A stretch of 64,000 nt of DNA from Clavelina lepadiformis (GCF_947623445.1 NC_135241.1:24492501-24556500), one strand, 5' to 3'; shown: positions 12,667 through 26,200, numbered from the stretch's first letter. Numbers and translations: made by a program. Notes: generated by a model from the letters alone, not told the origin.

Positions 12667-14556
12667 AGCAAAACTGTTAAAACATCAGCAGCTTTCCTCA
12701 CAAACAAAACTTCTAGTTTTTTTCACGGCTCACTTTGGCGCTTAACCTTAATTTACCTTGAAGAAGAATTTCTAAATACTCTTGCAGCTACAAAACCTTC
12801 ACATCACGCGCCAAATCATTGGACAGCTGTTTAACGCATCACTGATCACAAATAATGTGCTTGCCAAAACACTCGTGTCAGTCGTGTGATTTTTTAGCAG
12901 AATTATAGTTATTTGCGGAATGGATTAAGTAGTGCAAAATTTATTTCTGTTACCTAGAAGTTAACATTTTATCACTCACATGCCAAACCGGTTTAAATAT
13001 GACTTCCGTCTTTATTGATCGCCACTCATATGAACGAGTTCAGCTTAGTTTGTCAGATGCCACACGCAGCATACCGGACGCCAGAAAAAAATTATGTTCT
13101 AAACGGCAGAGACTGGTTGCAGTTAATACGGCAACACTTTTCATTTAACAGTTTATTTTACAAATTATGTTTTCTTTTAAAAGCCATCTTCTGGAGGTGG
13201 AAATGAATATGCTTTCATATAAAATCTACGACGCGTTTTTCGAGGCGTGGCTTGTTCTTGAAGTATTGAAAAATGTCCCAAATTAAAAACGCAAAACGTT
13301 AAACAGATCACTCTTTCCTCAACACAATCCAGGATATAATCAAAGATGAAAAATAAAGTTACAAAATTACTGGGAAAATCAACAAAGCAAAAAAAGAGAC
13401 ATGGTTTTAAAAGATGTTACTTAGAATATTAAACTGTTGCAATCAGTAGAACGAAATCAAAAATATTCATAATACTCTCTTATCTACGACACAAACAAAG
13501 CAAAGCACATACACGTATAGTCCAGTTTTAGTATCAAGTATAATTGACTTGATAATTACTATTTATAATGTTTTAAGCTGCTAACAATGAATGGCGTTTT
13601 TACGAGAAGAGTGAAGCTATAGAAAGCAAATGACGCACAAAGTAAAACAATGGGATTATGAACGTTTTGGCGACAAAATAATTTATAAATCGAAAGACAC
13701 GAGGTATAAATTAATTTTATTTAGCCTATACTTCATAGTTGTTTAATAGTTTATATCTATGTAAAGTATCATTGTCGATTTTAAATCGCGCCAAAACTCT
13801 CCCCAGTTCGAAAATAAAGATTGTCATGCCACATGTAGCCTACCACTTGCAAGCGCCAATAACTATTTGCACTCTGTGTTTTTGCATGCTTCGTTCTGCA
13901 TGATTTCTATGGTTTTTTGGGTTAACTCATTTATCCAGAGTCAATGCTACCGCGGAAAGACTTTTCAATTTTTTCGGAAGCAGCCTATCTTAAAAATAGC
14001 GGCGTTCGTAATCTACGCAAATTATATCGTATATGGGAAGATATTTCTGGCTTATTGACGTGTGATCTGTTCACTAATGACGTATTTGAAGCTTAAATGA
14101 AACCAAGGCTAGCACTAAATTATTGGTCTGAGTACGGTGGGCCTATCAGTGAATTTTTATGGCATGATTAGGACCCTTCCGAATATTACGTCATGTTCGG
14201 AACATATTTCCTGCGGGGCCTATTATTATGGACTGCTGTTTATATGTTGTTTGTTCGATCGATTGATTTTGACGGCGGAAGCATAAACTGATGAAAAGTA
14301 CCAACAAACGACATATTTTAAGCCAGACAAAGTGCCATCAGATTTAGAACAAAAGATCAATAGTTAAATCGATAATTAACCGTTCCAATTTTTTGATTCA
14401 TCACAAAGAGTTAAAAATAGCAGTTTTTTTTGGTCCACGAATAACATAGAGTTTTTCGAAGGCCATGTGCCGGGGGTGGATATTGTGCGTGGTTCCCCTG
14501 GTTATCAGTGATGTAATAAAATATGAGCGAAAACATAAACGAGACTTGATATTGGG
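12667..14556. other. intergenic region between TTF2 and the cytokine-like gene
   Basis: This is the divergent 5' flank of TTF2 (minus) and of the secreted helical-protein gene (plus). No supported coding sequence was found. A short fragment of the SINE-like family B lies at 13785-13835. The rest is AT-rich. Confidence 0.6.
13785..13835. repeat. SINE-like family B, 3' fragment
   Basis: The CTCTCCCCAGTTCGAAAATA stretch, followed by AAGATTGTCATGCCACATGT, matches the 3' half of the longer copies at 35238-35430, 42960-43160 and 60860-61030. Only this half is recognisable here. Confidence 0.55.
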
Positions 14557-14564
14557 TATAAAAG
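14557..14564 (+). promoter_or_regulatory. TATA box of the cytokine-like gene
   Basis: TATAAAAG lies 140 bp upstream of the ATG at 14704, in a stretch without other coding signals. A transcription start about 25-30 bp downstream would give a 5' UTR of about 115 nt. Position and sequence fit a TATA-type inducible promoter; this is inferred from sequence alone. Confidence 0.55.
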
Positions 14565-14703
14565 AGACCAAGATGTCGAGATTGGAGACAGACTCGTGCG
14601 AACCAGATCTGGAAATCGTCTAGAAATCAGCCCAAATCACTCGTCGAATAATCAAGAATAATTATTAAGTTACTACGTAATTGAGAATATTAACCAATAA
14701 GGT

Positions 14704-15865
14704 ATGGTGGAAATCGTCAACTTTCAAATTTGCCGCCGATTTTCAGTTTTTCTTCTTCTTTTTACCTTCGCTCCGGCCCTATCAAACGCAACCTCCCGTC
14801 GCCAAGCTTTAGTGTCAGGAAGACTGAATTCTCTGAAATCGCGACTGAGTTTCATGAAGATTGGAATCGACAAAGTACTGACGAGATATGTGAGTTTTTC
14901 TCTACTTACATAAATTGCAATCGATGTGTAATTTCTCGTGCAGCTTTATTATTTAAGTGCAGAAGTGCAGTTTATGAATCATAGCAGTTGCTTTCTAGAT
15001 TTCCTCAGAGATGGAATGCACCAGTACTTTGGCTTGTCGTGTTCCTTCAACCAGCTTAAAGTTGTCAATTCTTCCGTCGCGAGCTGATATGGAGGTCAGT
15101 AGAGTTCATCCGTATCAGATAAACGGTGTCTTTGCTTTTTAACATTTTTGGCTGAACTAGAAAATAATCAGTTTAAAATAATAGATACTGATCGCGATTT
15201 GTGGATTAAATTTTGCTTGCAAATTACGTTTATCGTTGAGTTGCATTCATTAAATGCAGACAGACGATTGGAGGAAAGTTTTCGAAGTGAACTTGAACGG
15301 GCTTCAAGATTTCAACTTGTACTTGCACCGGATGCTAAGCGAAGACTCTCAAAGGACGACTCTCTCAGAAGCGAATCAGGATCTTTTGAGACAAGTCTGG
15401 AACACTGTCAACCAATTCATGTTCTTCTTCAAACATCATGTGAGTAACGGATCACTTCTTCATATCCTGCTGAGCTTACGTTATATTACAGGACTGAGCA
15501 ACGGGTTCTGTATCATAGGGCTTTGATATCTTTGCAGTAACTAAAAGTGACCTCTTCCCTATAATAAAATATGTACAGATAAGTGAGTTCAACTTACAAT
15601 AGACAAGGCGTGAAGTACAACAGAGGTTTTCATAAGAATACTTCATTTTCAGATGGAAGACATTTTCTGTTTCGAAATAAACGTGGAGCCCTTTGGACTC
15701 TACCCACCTTGTCGTTCTTGTGGCCAGAATACTCCCCCAAGTCGTACCCTGGAGATCGTTCGAAATTATCAGTTCATGATGCAGTTTTACAGCTATCTAG
15801 ATGGATTCTCTAACTTGTATAATAAATTCTTAGTACGCGCCAATGTGCCTGACAGATGCGGATAA
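14704..15865 (+). CDS. Secreted four-helix protein, candidate IL-6/CNTF-type cytokine
   Basis: Four exons (14704-14889, 14999-15094, 15260-15439, 15653-15865) join through three phase-0 introns into 224 residues. Residues 1-28 look like a signal peptide with the hydrophobic core FSVFLLLFTFAPALS. A predicted helix A follows (residues 31-62), then a short segment with two Cys (MECTSTLAC). Helices B and C are in exon 3: NLNGLQDFNLYLHRML, then LLRQVWNTVNQFMFFFKHH. Exon 4 has a Cys-rich CD-type loop (PPCRSCGQNTPPS) and a long last helix (RTLEIVRNYQFMMQFYSYL). The helix B-C spacing and pattern recall human CNTF (NLQAYRTFHVLLARLLED). Signal peptide, about 200-residue mature length, helix order and phase-0 introns all fit class I helical cytokines. 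Overall identity is low, so the family call is an inference. Six Cys remain in the mature chain. Another secreted helical family cannot be excluded. Confidence 0.7.
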
Positions 15866-16139
15866 AACCGCCTTTGCGCGATCGTGATGTCATTTCGCTA
15901 AATTGTAAAACAAAAACATTTTCTGAAATTTTAATGAAAATTCCCTTTGTTTTTTATTTATTTATTTGTGGTTGTCACCAGATTTGTGTTGTCCTTTTTT
16001 CTTGATCTGCAATTTTATATTTTTGGTTTAATTTTGTTTCCGTCTGTACTCACGTCACTGCCTTTAACTAATCAATTGCCAGGTCGGCTTATTTATTTGT
16101 GCCTTATATGTCCGTTCTATGCATGCTTGAGAATTCAGA

Positions 16140-16145
16140 AATAAA
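16140..16145 (+). terminator. polyadenylation signal of the cytokine-like gene
   Basis: AATAAA lies 275 bp after the stop codon at 15863-15865, in AT-rich sequence with no closer canonical signal noted. Confidence 0.5.
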
Positions 16146-19100
16146 ACCTGATTTTTGAGAATTTATGATGGAAATTAAGACAGTTTTATCTGAATTTAGG
16201 GAAAATTTAAAATCTTTAAGAAAATATTTTACACCATCATTTCAGTTTTAAAGAAGTTTACGATTTCATAAAATTGAAAGCAGACTGGTCTTATAGATTC
16301 ACCACTGACGTTGAGGCAACTCTCAGTAACGTAACGACGATTCGTGCGTAGGATTCCATACTATACGTAACTGTTGACGTACATTACATGGAATATACAC
16401 ATTATCGATTCGATCGACTGACTACTCACAAACGCCCGATTACGTGTGACATCATAGCTTACGTAAGTCGAAAACAAGTATTTGATCATCACCAGTTCTT
16501 TTAATATTATATGGGACCATGTAATAAGATAACGTCACTGTGACGTAGCACGTTCGCGAGGGCGTGATGATTGTGACGTGCTCCTGAGGAATGTGAAGAA
16601 TTTTACAATTTCTATGTGGGAGGTTCATGCGTTAATATTTTCAACTACGTATATATCCTAACTACGGAATCAGAATCATAACTCCACGCGTAACATATGT
16701 AGGTATCATAACTCCTGGCAACTGATAAAATTTGAATCAAAACGTAAGAAAATTGTCAACATTTCCATCGTAGTTTAACGTCGGAATGTGTGAGCGTTCG
16801 ATTGTGAAAGTGAAGAAATTGTTGAATATTTCACCACCAACGCATCACAGGGAATAAAGAGATAGCAAAAAACGACGTCACAATGCAAAGCCTTAAAACG
16901 CGTTGAACAAAGTTCAACAAAGAGTCCCATAAAAAGTTCATTTAACGCGCATAGCATAGCATGCAAGCGTAGCATAGCATCTGCAAAACATGGAGAAACT
17001 TTTGTTTTCCGAGTTCAAAGAAACTTCAAAACAAAACTCAAGCCCGAAACTTACACCTGTCAGAAGACACGTGCACGATTAATTTTAGTTTTGAGAAAGG
17101 TAGGAGAGCGGTGTATAACGTGCAATGGTTAAATGGATTACTTCCTCGATTCGTTGTGATGCTTGCAACCGGACAGACAAGAATCAGTTGAGAAGTTCCT
17201 AAACCGGATTATGGTCGTTTCTTATTTGCGAGAGAGAATTCTTTTCTTTATATCACCAATACCGCAAAGTTCGAAGTAAAATGATTTACTACTTGATGAA
17301 TTTCCCCACAAATTCCCCTATTGTGAGAATGGCAACCAACAGTTGTTTGTGATAAGACTTGCCAGACAGCTGATAAGGTTGCTGAGTTTTCAGACCGACT
17401 TTACGTAAAACAGGTGGCGTCTGAACAGGCGGACATGCCTTGCTGTTACCAGGTTTTCAAAGACACTTAAAACTGCATGAAGCCCTTAAATATTTGGCTA
17501 TTTTCCGATTTTCCGCATTAAGACACCGTGTTTACAGCAAGTCGATAATAACAATGTTAATAGAACTTCCCTTGGCACGATACGTCATTGGGGTCAGCAG
17601 GTGCAGATACAGGGCTGTTATCAGCATCTGCTCAACTCCCAGTCTGAGATTTAAAAATTGTTCGAACAAGTATAATTCTGCTCGGTCTGTGATTCATTTC
17701 TTTTCGGTTGATTCACAAAAACCTCGATAGGGATAAGTTGGAAAAGTAAAACAATGGAAGTCGGTAGCGAGCGTAAACACCAGATGCCTGATGGTAATTC
17801 CTGGCTTCACAGTCTGTAAATCAATTTCGAGTTTGTCTTAAAATATACTCGATGATGACGACGATGAAAATCTGTGGCTGCGATAACATTGGGATTGTCA
17901 CAAAATACTTGGAATAGACGTCATAAAACACTTGATTGTTTGCTGTTTATTGGTTCTCAAATGAAAGGTAAAAACTTCACGTCACAACAAAACTGGGAAG
18001 GAAACAAAAAGGTCGTACTTGGTATTTCATTAGTTTTTCTAATCTGGAACAAAAATTAAAAAACTTCTAAAGCTGGTAAATGGTCCAACACCAACCGTTA
18101 GAGGGCGAAAGCAACTCGCAAACGTTAAGCAAAACAATGAACATGAATCCAACATGAAAAATCTTCACACTAAGTTCTTTTTAAGTAAAAACAAACAAAA
18201 GACCAACAATTAAGTTCTACGTTAACTTAAGCTTTCAATCCTATTCAACTCAGATTTTGTTGTTTCGAGTTGCTAACTTTCTTTTTCCGTTCAAAACGCA
18301 ACCCTCACAAATGAAAGTGTACTCGCTCGCTTTAGATTAATTGCATCATGGAGCAGATGGACTGAGGTGCAATGAAAATGTTTGCTTGAACGGCAGCGTG
18401 ATTTAGCCATAGTCCCGGGTTTGGTAATTATCATGAAAATTCTTATAGCTACTGCGTGAAAAATGTTAACAATTTTTCTTTGTCGCCCCTTGTCGGTGAT
18501 TTGTTAGCCCAATTTTATCCGTTAAAAGACGCAGTGGAGCAGATATTTAGCAAAAGACTCCGCACGATGGTAACGCTGAAGTGAGGGCAGCAAACCCGTG
18601 GTCAGAGAAACGAAACAACTTTCAGGTCGGGAAATGAAATAACGGTGATGGATTTGATGAAGTGAAATGGGAAAATGAGTTGTCCGTTCACCCTGCAAGC
18701 ACCAACCAAACCCTCTTGTCTGTTCTGCTCCTTTGCTGTTAGTAACGATCATAATCAGTAATTTTGGATACTTTAGAACAATATTGCCTCATAATCTATC
18801 GAACACTTTCCCTTCCAGAGCAGAAAAGTGCTATAGTGGCATAGAAAGCAATGACAACGACTTCGTGGTGAGTGGCGCTAATTAAGGGGAAAACTGGTAC
18901 ACTGGCACAATTAACCAGGAGTAGATAGGCCACACAAGTGAAAATAAAACAGACCCAGAAAGCTTATTTGACGATTTACTTGGTTAAATATTAAAAGATC
19001 GATACAAGCGACGCGTTTTCCTCGTCTCAAAACTAAGACGAAACTCAAACACCGCACTTTGCTAAAAATAACTTGATGGAAGTTGTAATCATCGTTGGAA

Positions 19101-20043
19101 GAGGTGAATGTGACGTCATTGTCAATGGCAGAATGGAGAAAACGTCATGTTGAGAGGTCGGAAATAAATTTACAGCTGAGGACGATTTTACAACTTAGAA
19201 CGATGTGCTGAACTCGTTGTGGATTCTCTTGCCATATCGTATCGAAGTCAATTTCGGTTCCTTTGTTGCAAATGTGGCAACATCGAACAACCACGGCACT
19301 TCTCCTAACTTTTATACAATGTGACGTAATAATCCCGCTCTTTCTTATCACAGTCATTATATTTGTCTTCCACTCTGCAAACAGTTTGCGTCACATATTA
19401 ATGAATAACCTGGGCATCTAATATACGAGTTAAGTATAAAACCGCTCCAACCTGTTTGTCGCGAACAAGGGCCGACCAATAACGCAAGAGATTGATATTG
19501 TTACAACTTATTTAGTGGAGTGATTTGGAAGTATCTGAAAGAGGAAGTATCGGTCCGATGCTGTAAGAGAGCTTAAATGATATCGTGTTCAAAGCATAAA
19601 AGTATTTTATTCTGTGCTTCAGTTGAATTGAAACTGAAGTAATCGCAGAAGACATCTGTGTAGTGCAAGATGGGACCAAAGCTGAGTTCAGTTTAAGGTG
19701 TGGTCCAAGCCTCCAACACGCATCAGCAATGCTGGCAACGAAGGTTGAGAAACTTTTGATCTTCCTTCTAAAGTGCTCTTTTGTCTTGAAGGTTGTGAAA
19801 AAAGCGCAATCCACGTTTAGGCTTAAAAATAATTTCAAAGCATAAAATTTTGAAATAACCTTTAGAAAGCTGACAGATTCCCATATTTTAGGTTAGATTT
19901 TTCTAATTATGAGGCTAAAGATATTTCTTGTGTACATAGGCTGAAATACGTAGCCGGGATTTATTTTTAAAACACAACTTTTTTCTGCAGTTTAGAGAAC
20001 TTTTATTAATATATCATTTTTACAAGAAGAAAATCCAACAAAA
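16146..20043. other. intergenic and 5' flank of the claudin locus, with an ACGT-core motif cluster
   Basis: No ORF here has credible coding character; the longest, about 96 codons at 17440-17730, has no recognisable domain. About 16,300-16,660 is unusually dense in ACGT-core sites (TGACGT, AACGTAAC, TACGTAA, TGTGACGTAG, TGACGTGC), the core bound by bZIP factors. A TATAAAA at 19435-19441 could mark a distal claudin promoter about 600 bp upstream of exon 1a, with low confidence. Confidence 0.45.
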
Positions 20044-20269
20044 ATGGCGAACATGTGTCCTAATGTCGGTTTTTTCCTCGGATTTGTTGCTACGGTTGGA
20101 ATCCTCTACACGTTGGCTTCGAAAAGCTGGAAACAGAATTCCCAAGTAGCCTCGCAATCCAACATGTACGGGGTCCATTCCTACGAGGGGTTGTGGGTCC
20201 GTTGTACAAGTCCTGTTCCCGGAACCTTCCAATGTGACACCTATGACACGTCCATTCTCGGAATACAGA
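20044..20269 (+). CDS. Claudin alternative first coding exon 1a
   Basis: It starts MANMCPNVGFFLGFVATVGI and contains EGLWVRCTSPVPG and CDTYDTSILGIQ, ending in phase 1 at a GTGAGT donor. No exon 2 or exon 4 of its own lies in the 2.9 kb before exon 1b, so it probably splices to the shared downstream exons from its own promoter. Confidence 0.85.
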
Positions 20270-23200
20270 GTGAGTACACTTCTAGGCTTTCAAAATTTGT
20301 TAGTTAATTCTGCATTAGTTAGTTTATTGAGTTTCTGTCTGAGATGTTTGATGATATTGCATGATTACTTGCTGGTTGATTTTACGCCTTTTTTGAAATC
20401 TTTTCATATCGTACAGTACAATACACTTACTGTAATTCATGTTAAATATTATTAACATTTTTCTAACCAAACCTATTTTTAAGAATTTCGTTTATATTTT
20501 CGTTTGATTTAAATTTTAAATTTGGTCTTTAATTTTAATAATTTAATTATTTATAAAATAAAATATTATAATCCATTATTTTATTTTATTAAAATATTGT
20601 ATGTGGTATAAATTGTAATTACATAACTAAAGTCTACAGAATTAATTTAATCTTTTCATATCGTACGGTACAATACACTTTACTCATATCAAATATTATA
20701 AACATATTTCTAACCAAATCTATTTTTAAGAAGTTCGTTTCTTTTTTCGTTTGATTTAAATTTTAAGTTTTGTTTACAGTCTTAATAATTTAAATATTTA
20801 TTAAAATAAAATAGTAGTATAATTATGCCTAAATTGTATTCATAATATACATTATTTATACTTACCTTAAATTGATTTGTTGCACATATATTAACTTGAA
20901 TTAGTTTTATTTTTATTTTTATTTTTAAGAATCCATTATTTTATTTTAGTAAAATATTGTATGTGGTATTGATTGCGGTATAAATTGTAATTACATAACT
21001 AAAGTCTACAGTATAAATTTAGTAAATATTATTTAACAATACTAGAGTCCATCTAGCAATTTTCCGCTTTTATTTCTTCTGCTTGTTAGAACGGTTTGAT
21101 CAAGGCAACTAAACGATCAAACAAATTGCATTTTACAACAATTGATGTTGTTCTCAACATTTATTTCTGAGCAATAATTTTCAACAGTTATTGGATAGTT
21201 TATTTTCTTGGCATTACTTTCTTTGACTTAAAAAAAACAAAATTCAAATTTCAAAACCAACAAGTTCCTGTATGTTTCCATGATTTGTAGCAACTCAGTG
21301 CAAAGGCTGGACGTAGCTTTAATAACAATATAAGCTTTCAAATAGGCTCAGCACTAGTTCAGTTGTTTCTCAGAAGAGCAATTGTTTGGTCAAAGTTATT
21401 GTCAATTTCCCAACGGAGATTGTGTGAGCTACTTGGTTAATTTGCAACTTTGGTGAAATTTGTTTCTTATTCGGCGCCATCGAGCTTGCTCTCACGTCAG
21501 ATTGTAGTCGTAAAAATATTTCCCCGCACACACACGTTAAGTTTCTTGAGTTAATTTGAGCTTCTTTATTGTTTAGCACTTGCAGTCAGTTGCTCACTGG
21601 CAGGTGCTTGTTGATGATACACACATCTAAGTTCGAAAACAGAATGAAGTGAAAAAACATGGTATGATTGTGATGTCATACATTAGTATGGAGAAACTCA
21701 GCGCACAATGTCGCCGTTTCAAAACACCCTAAAATCTGTTACGATGTTCATTTGCTTTTCCTTATAAGGTCATAGGAGACCTATGTATGTAGGTGTTGGT
21801 GGTACTAGCACTTTTTATTACAAGCTATTATACCGTCACAAAGTAAGCATTGTTAAGTGCTGGCATTGTGAGAATGGGTATAGGTCATGGGACTTTAGGT
21901 CAGTCGGAATGATGACGTCATACTCTGCATAAGAATAATCATCATTAACGCGTCATCAATGAGAAGTCATTCCAGCAATGTTCTAGAATCTAGAATAATC
22001 GTCCAAGAACATGTCGATAATGGTTGTTTGATCTTTGTGTAAATCAAGCCAGTCGTTATTCAGTCATCAGAGCGGGCAATAAACGACATTTAAAGCGGTT
22101 ATCTAAGAATCTTTCCTATTTGTTCTTTCCTTTCGTTCGTTTTCGAAGATAAATCAATCAGGCCGTTGCTTAGCGACGGTTGAAAAACTGATCGCTGTAT
22201 GTGACGTCATACTTTTAACTGAACCAAGAAACGTAAATCTTCGATAGTTGAAGTTTTCGGCATAATTTACTAATCATTATACAGTTGTAGAAGCTTTGAT
22301 TTTTTAGATATGCGAAAACGTCTCAATCTTAGGACCAATATCTGCGAATAATGATTCGTATTATTTTGTCATATTTGAACTATTACGTCACGCGTTTGCC
22401 TACGTGGGGCCATTATGTAAAAACCTGCAGAATATTTTTTGCGTGGGTCGACAATGTTGACATTACTTCATATTCTTTTAAAAATTGCGCCATGGCTGGT
22501 TTTTTCTGGGCGACTTTTGTTTGCTTTTGCGTCCAGGATACAATTAGGTCTATTTACCGATGTGGGTGATACGTTTGTTCTCCATTTTTTGAGAAAAAAT
22601 TTCTTTTATTCCCGAGCACAAAAACCTTTCAAGAAAAATTGAAATTTAGGAAATCCTTTCAAATCATAAAATCACTGACTCGGATATTTCGTTCGCTGTT
22701 AAATGAAAAGTGCCGACAAATTTGCGCACGTCTCGATATAGTTGTTGCTGTTGACAGCAAGTCGTTGTTTTGTACAAGCGCTTCTAACGAAATGCTGTAA
22801 GACTACATCTGGGTTACTTCAACCAATAGACAGCTTAATTTTCTTATCAATGTCGAACGTGGGGCGGACGATGGTAGGCTGAGCGGCGACGTAGGAAGTT
22901 CACAGGAACAAAAACTTTGAGATTTAAGCGATGTTGCTTCAGGGACCGACTTTCGAGATTGGAAATATTGCGTTTGAAAGGTTATTTCAATGTCCGCTGT
23001 CATAACTTTTCGTCAAAGAGCGACGTGAAATATTAGTTTATTGGAGAATATTCCACCGAAAAGGAAAAAAACATTGACTTAAAAATTTTAACAGAATAAT
23101 CTTAGGTGCTTTCATCACAATTAAAAAGAAGTCTCTAAAAGTTTGAAAAGTGAAAGAGCGAACAATGGCGTCAGGTGGAATAGCTTACGTGGGATGCTTT

Positions 23201-26200
23201 CTCTCCTTCCTGGCGGTGACAGGCATCATCTTCACAACCGCGTTCCCTGAGTGGAAGAGGAATAGTGTCCAGTCGTCCCAGTCGAACTTTATTCAGGTCT
23301 ACTCGGCCGAAGGTCTCTGGCTGAGATGTACATCCCCTCAGCCCGGACAGTACAACTGTGACATGTATGACGTCGCCATCATCGGACTACAAGGTGAGAC
23401 AGAATTTTGTGCTTTTTGTTTCATCTGATCGCTTTTTTGTTGTTGTGTAGTTTATTTCGAAAACTTTAAACTTTTAACTAAAATGAATATGATTATGAAT
23501 TTAATTGAAAGTCGTGGTCCAGAACAGTCCGATGTCTCTAGTAAATCTTCCCGCTCCCACAGTAATGTCTCCTGACCCCTTCTCTGACGAAAACCAGGCC
23601 AGTCTGACAAAAATAAAATGACGTAACCAACTAAATGACTGTAACCATTTTATTTTTAGCAAATTAAGACTTTTCTAGAAGGTCGTCGGTGTTTTAACAT
23701 TCATTTCTGAGTTAGAAATGGAATACCGGGGCTTAATGGTGTGCTTTGTGGTTTCTGTGGCTTAAATCGCCATTTAATGTTCCACCAAGTCGAGCTTTTT
23801 GTTCAATAGCTTGAACAGATGAGCAGAGGAAATAATGTTTACGCAAAATCTGCGCCCATACGAGATATTTTCGACCTTTCTCTCAGCTACAATCCGACCT
23901 CGAGTTAATAATTAATAGGATTTCTATGGCGGGAGAGGTTTAACGCGTTTCCTCATTTCCACTTTAAACGCTTGATAACGTGACACAACCAACCAATCGG
24001 AGGCCTTCTCGTAACGTTATTCCACTTGAATAAATGGTGGGCGGCAGGTTTCAGTAACCGCGTTTGATTGGGAACATCTTTCCACCGCGGATGAATATGA
24101 CAACGACGTTCGCGACATGCTTGCCATAGTCAGTGACGTCATAGTATGAATAATATTTCTGACGTCAATTCGGAATTTTACGCGGGTAGGAACTTGCATT
24201 CTGTTTCAAAAATAGCTTTCAACCGTTTTCTTTTCTCAATTTCCCAGCTGCGATCCAGGGCCTTCGTACCATGATGTGCTTGGCCGGTATCCTCTCACTG
24301 CTTGGAACGATCACGTCCATCATCGGTCTCCCGTGCAACAACACCCTCAATGAAAAGAAGAAGGTTCTCACCTTGCGCATTGCCGGGCTCATGCTGTTGC
24401 TAGCAGGTACCCCCCTCATCGCTGGACGTCGTCGCCCCCCCCTTTTTTTTGCAGGTTTTAGGTTGCCATGGATACGAAGACGACCAGCAAAAGGAAGAAA
24501 TGAACTTTTGCGCCAAAAACGGCGCAAAATAAAACCGGGCTAAATCAGACAATTAATTGCGGTTTTCTTTGTTCTTTTTTGCTGCGTCACAATGGACAAT
24601 TGAACAAACAGCGGGTCTGACCGGTCAGCGAATCATGATGTGTCTCGCCACAATCTGTGCCGTGTTCGGTCTCATCGCCGGTGCCCTGGGCCTCCACTGT
24701 ATAAGGGTCATGGAAAATTCCAGAAAGTCAAAAGTTTGGACCGGACGGGGAGGCGGTTTTTTAATGCTGTTTGGAGGTAGAACCGTGACGTAATAAAGGC
24801 TATGACGTAAAACGTATTGGTTATTAAGTTGAATTAAACGCTACACTGACATCTAACGGTGATTGGAAACAAATTTGCTCCAGCCAAGAATCGGAAGAAC
24901 CATTTTCATCTGTCATACTCATTGCAAATACAAAATGACGTAAACTATTCATGACGTCGCATCATTTTGAAGTGACTTGGTCACGACTGAGGCAAATCTC
25001 AGCCTGTTTGTTCATCTTATTTAATCTGTTGTTATTAATGGTTGTTCCATTTTAATTCTATCATTACATTTTAATGTAATTTTTCAATTAATTTCGAAAA
25101 CTTTTATTGCGCAATATTATGTGATTATTGCATCATGGCATCCACTCATGCTGGTTTTAAGCTGATAACGAAGATATAATTGTCAAGATTGCGGTTCTTG
25201 CGAGACAATGACTATTTGAAGCTGTCTTAAAATCATGTCATTCCTACCAGACTGTTTTAATTGTTCTGTTCAACTTGTGTGATGAAACTTGTAATTGATT
25301 GTCTTCATTTTAATGTGCATGTGTTATCAGAAATCTCGTCAATCGCTTCAGCTTTTAATTTCTGCAGACGCAGTCATGTTTTAACGAGTTTACAATTGAA
25401 CGTGTTTTCTTCTAAAGTATTCACATGTTGGATAACGATCTAAGACACTAAATAATTTACTTTGTTTTATGATAGTAACCTTCTACCAAATGGTAATTGA
25501 TGCAGCTATAATTTGTGAGCTGTGTGCTGCGTTGCCAATCAGTGTGATGATAATTTTCTACTTGCACGCAGGAACGCTTTGTTTTGCCTCGGTCACGTGG
25601 TACGCTGTCGACGTAGTGCGCGATTTTTGGCTAAAAAACGGGCTCGAATCCACCACCTTCCAATACGAGTTTGGAGCTGCTTTATACGTCGGCTGGGTTT
25701 CATCGGTAAGGCATTATGATGTAATAATCACCTATTATGATTTTCTTTGACAGGAGTGTTGACCATTGCCTCAGTATCGTGGTACGCTTCTGATGTTGTT
25801 CGTGAGTTTCAGCAGCAGCAGGCTACCAACTCGCCATATGTGTATGAGTTCGGTTCGGCCTTATACATAGGCTGGGTGTCTGGCGTAAGTCAAGGGTTGT
25901 CCAATCTCTGGCTTTCAATTCGTGTGACGTGGCGTTACCTTTTGTTTTATCATCAACACTGTTTAATTTTTGCATGCTTATGTGGACGTCTTACGACACA
26001 AAGGAGACTTATTAACAAAACAAATGTCATAATAGTCAGCGGATGACGGTTGCTTTTAATCAAGCTTCCGTAAATATATTTACAAACAATTGTTGCTTAA
26101 CGAAAAGTCTCGTATAAAGAGTAGGCTATATGATGAAAGTTACACATCAGTGTTTCCCTGACCATCAAAAAAGCAGAAATCCAATCAAATTAAACCTGTA

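Noticed and set aside
17440-17730. 96-codon plus-strand frame with ATG
   Set aside because: No domain, no signal peptide, no splice partner and no conservation evidence; in AT-rich sequence a frame of this size can occur by chance.
23150-23167. Possible earlier start of claudin exon 1b
   Set aside because: The upstream codon is GTG, not ATG; the ATG at 23165 gives the expected claudin N-terminus.
24219-24527. 102-codon minus-strand frame
   Set aside because: It is antisense to claudin exon 2a and has no recognisable domain.
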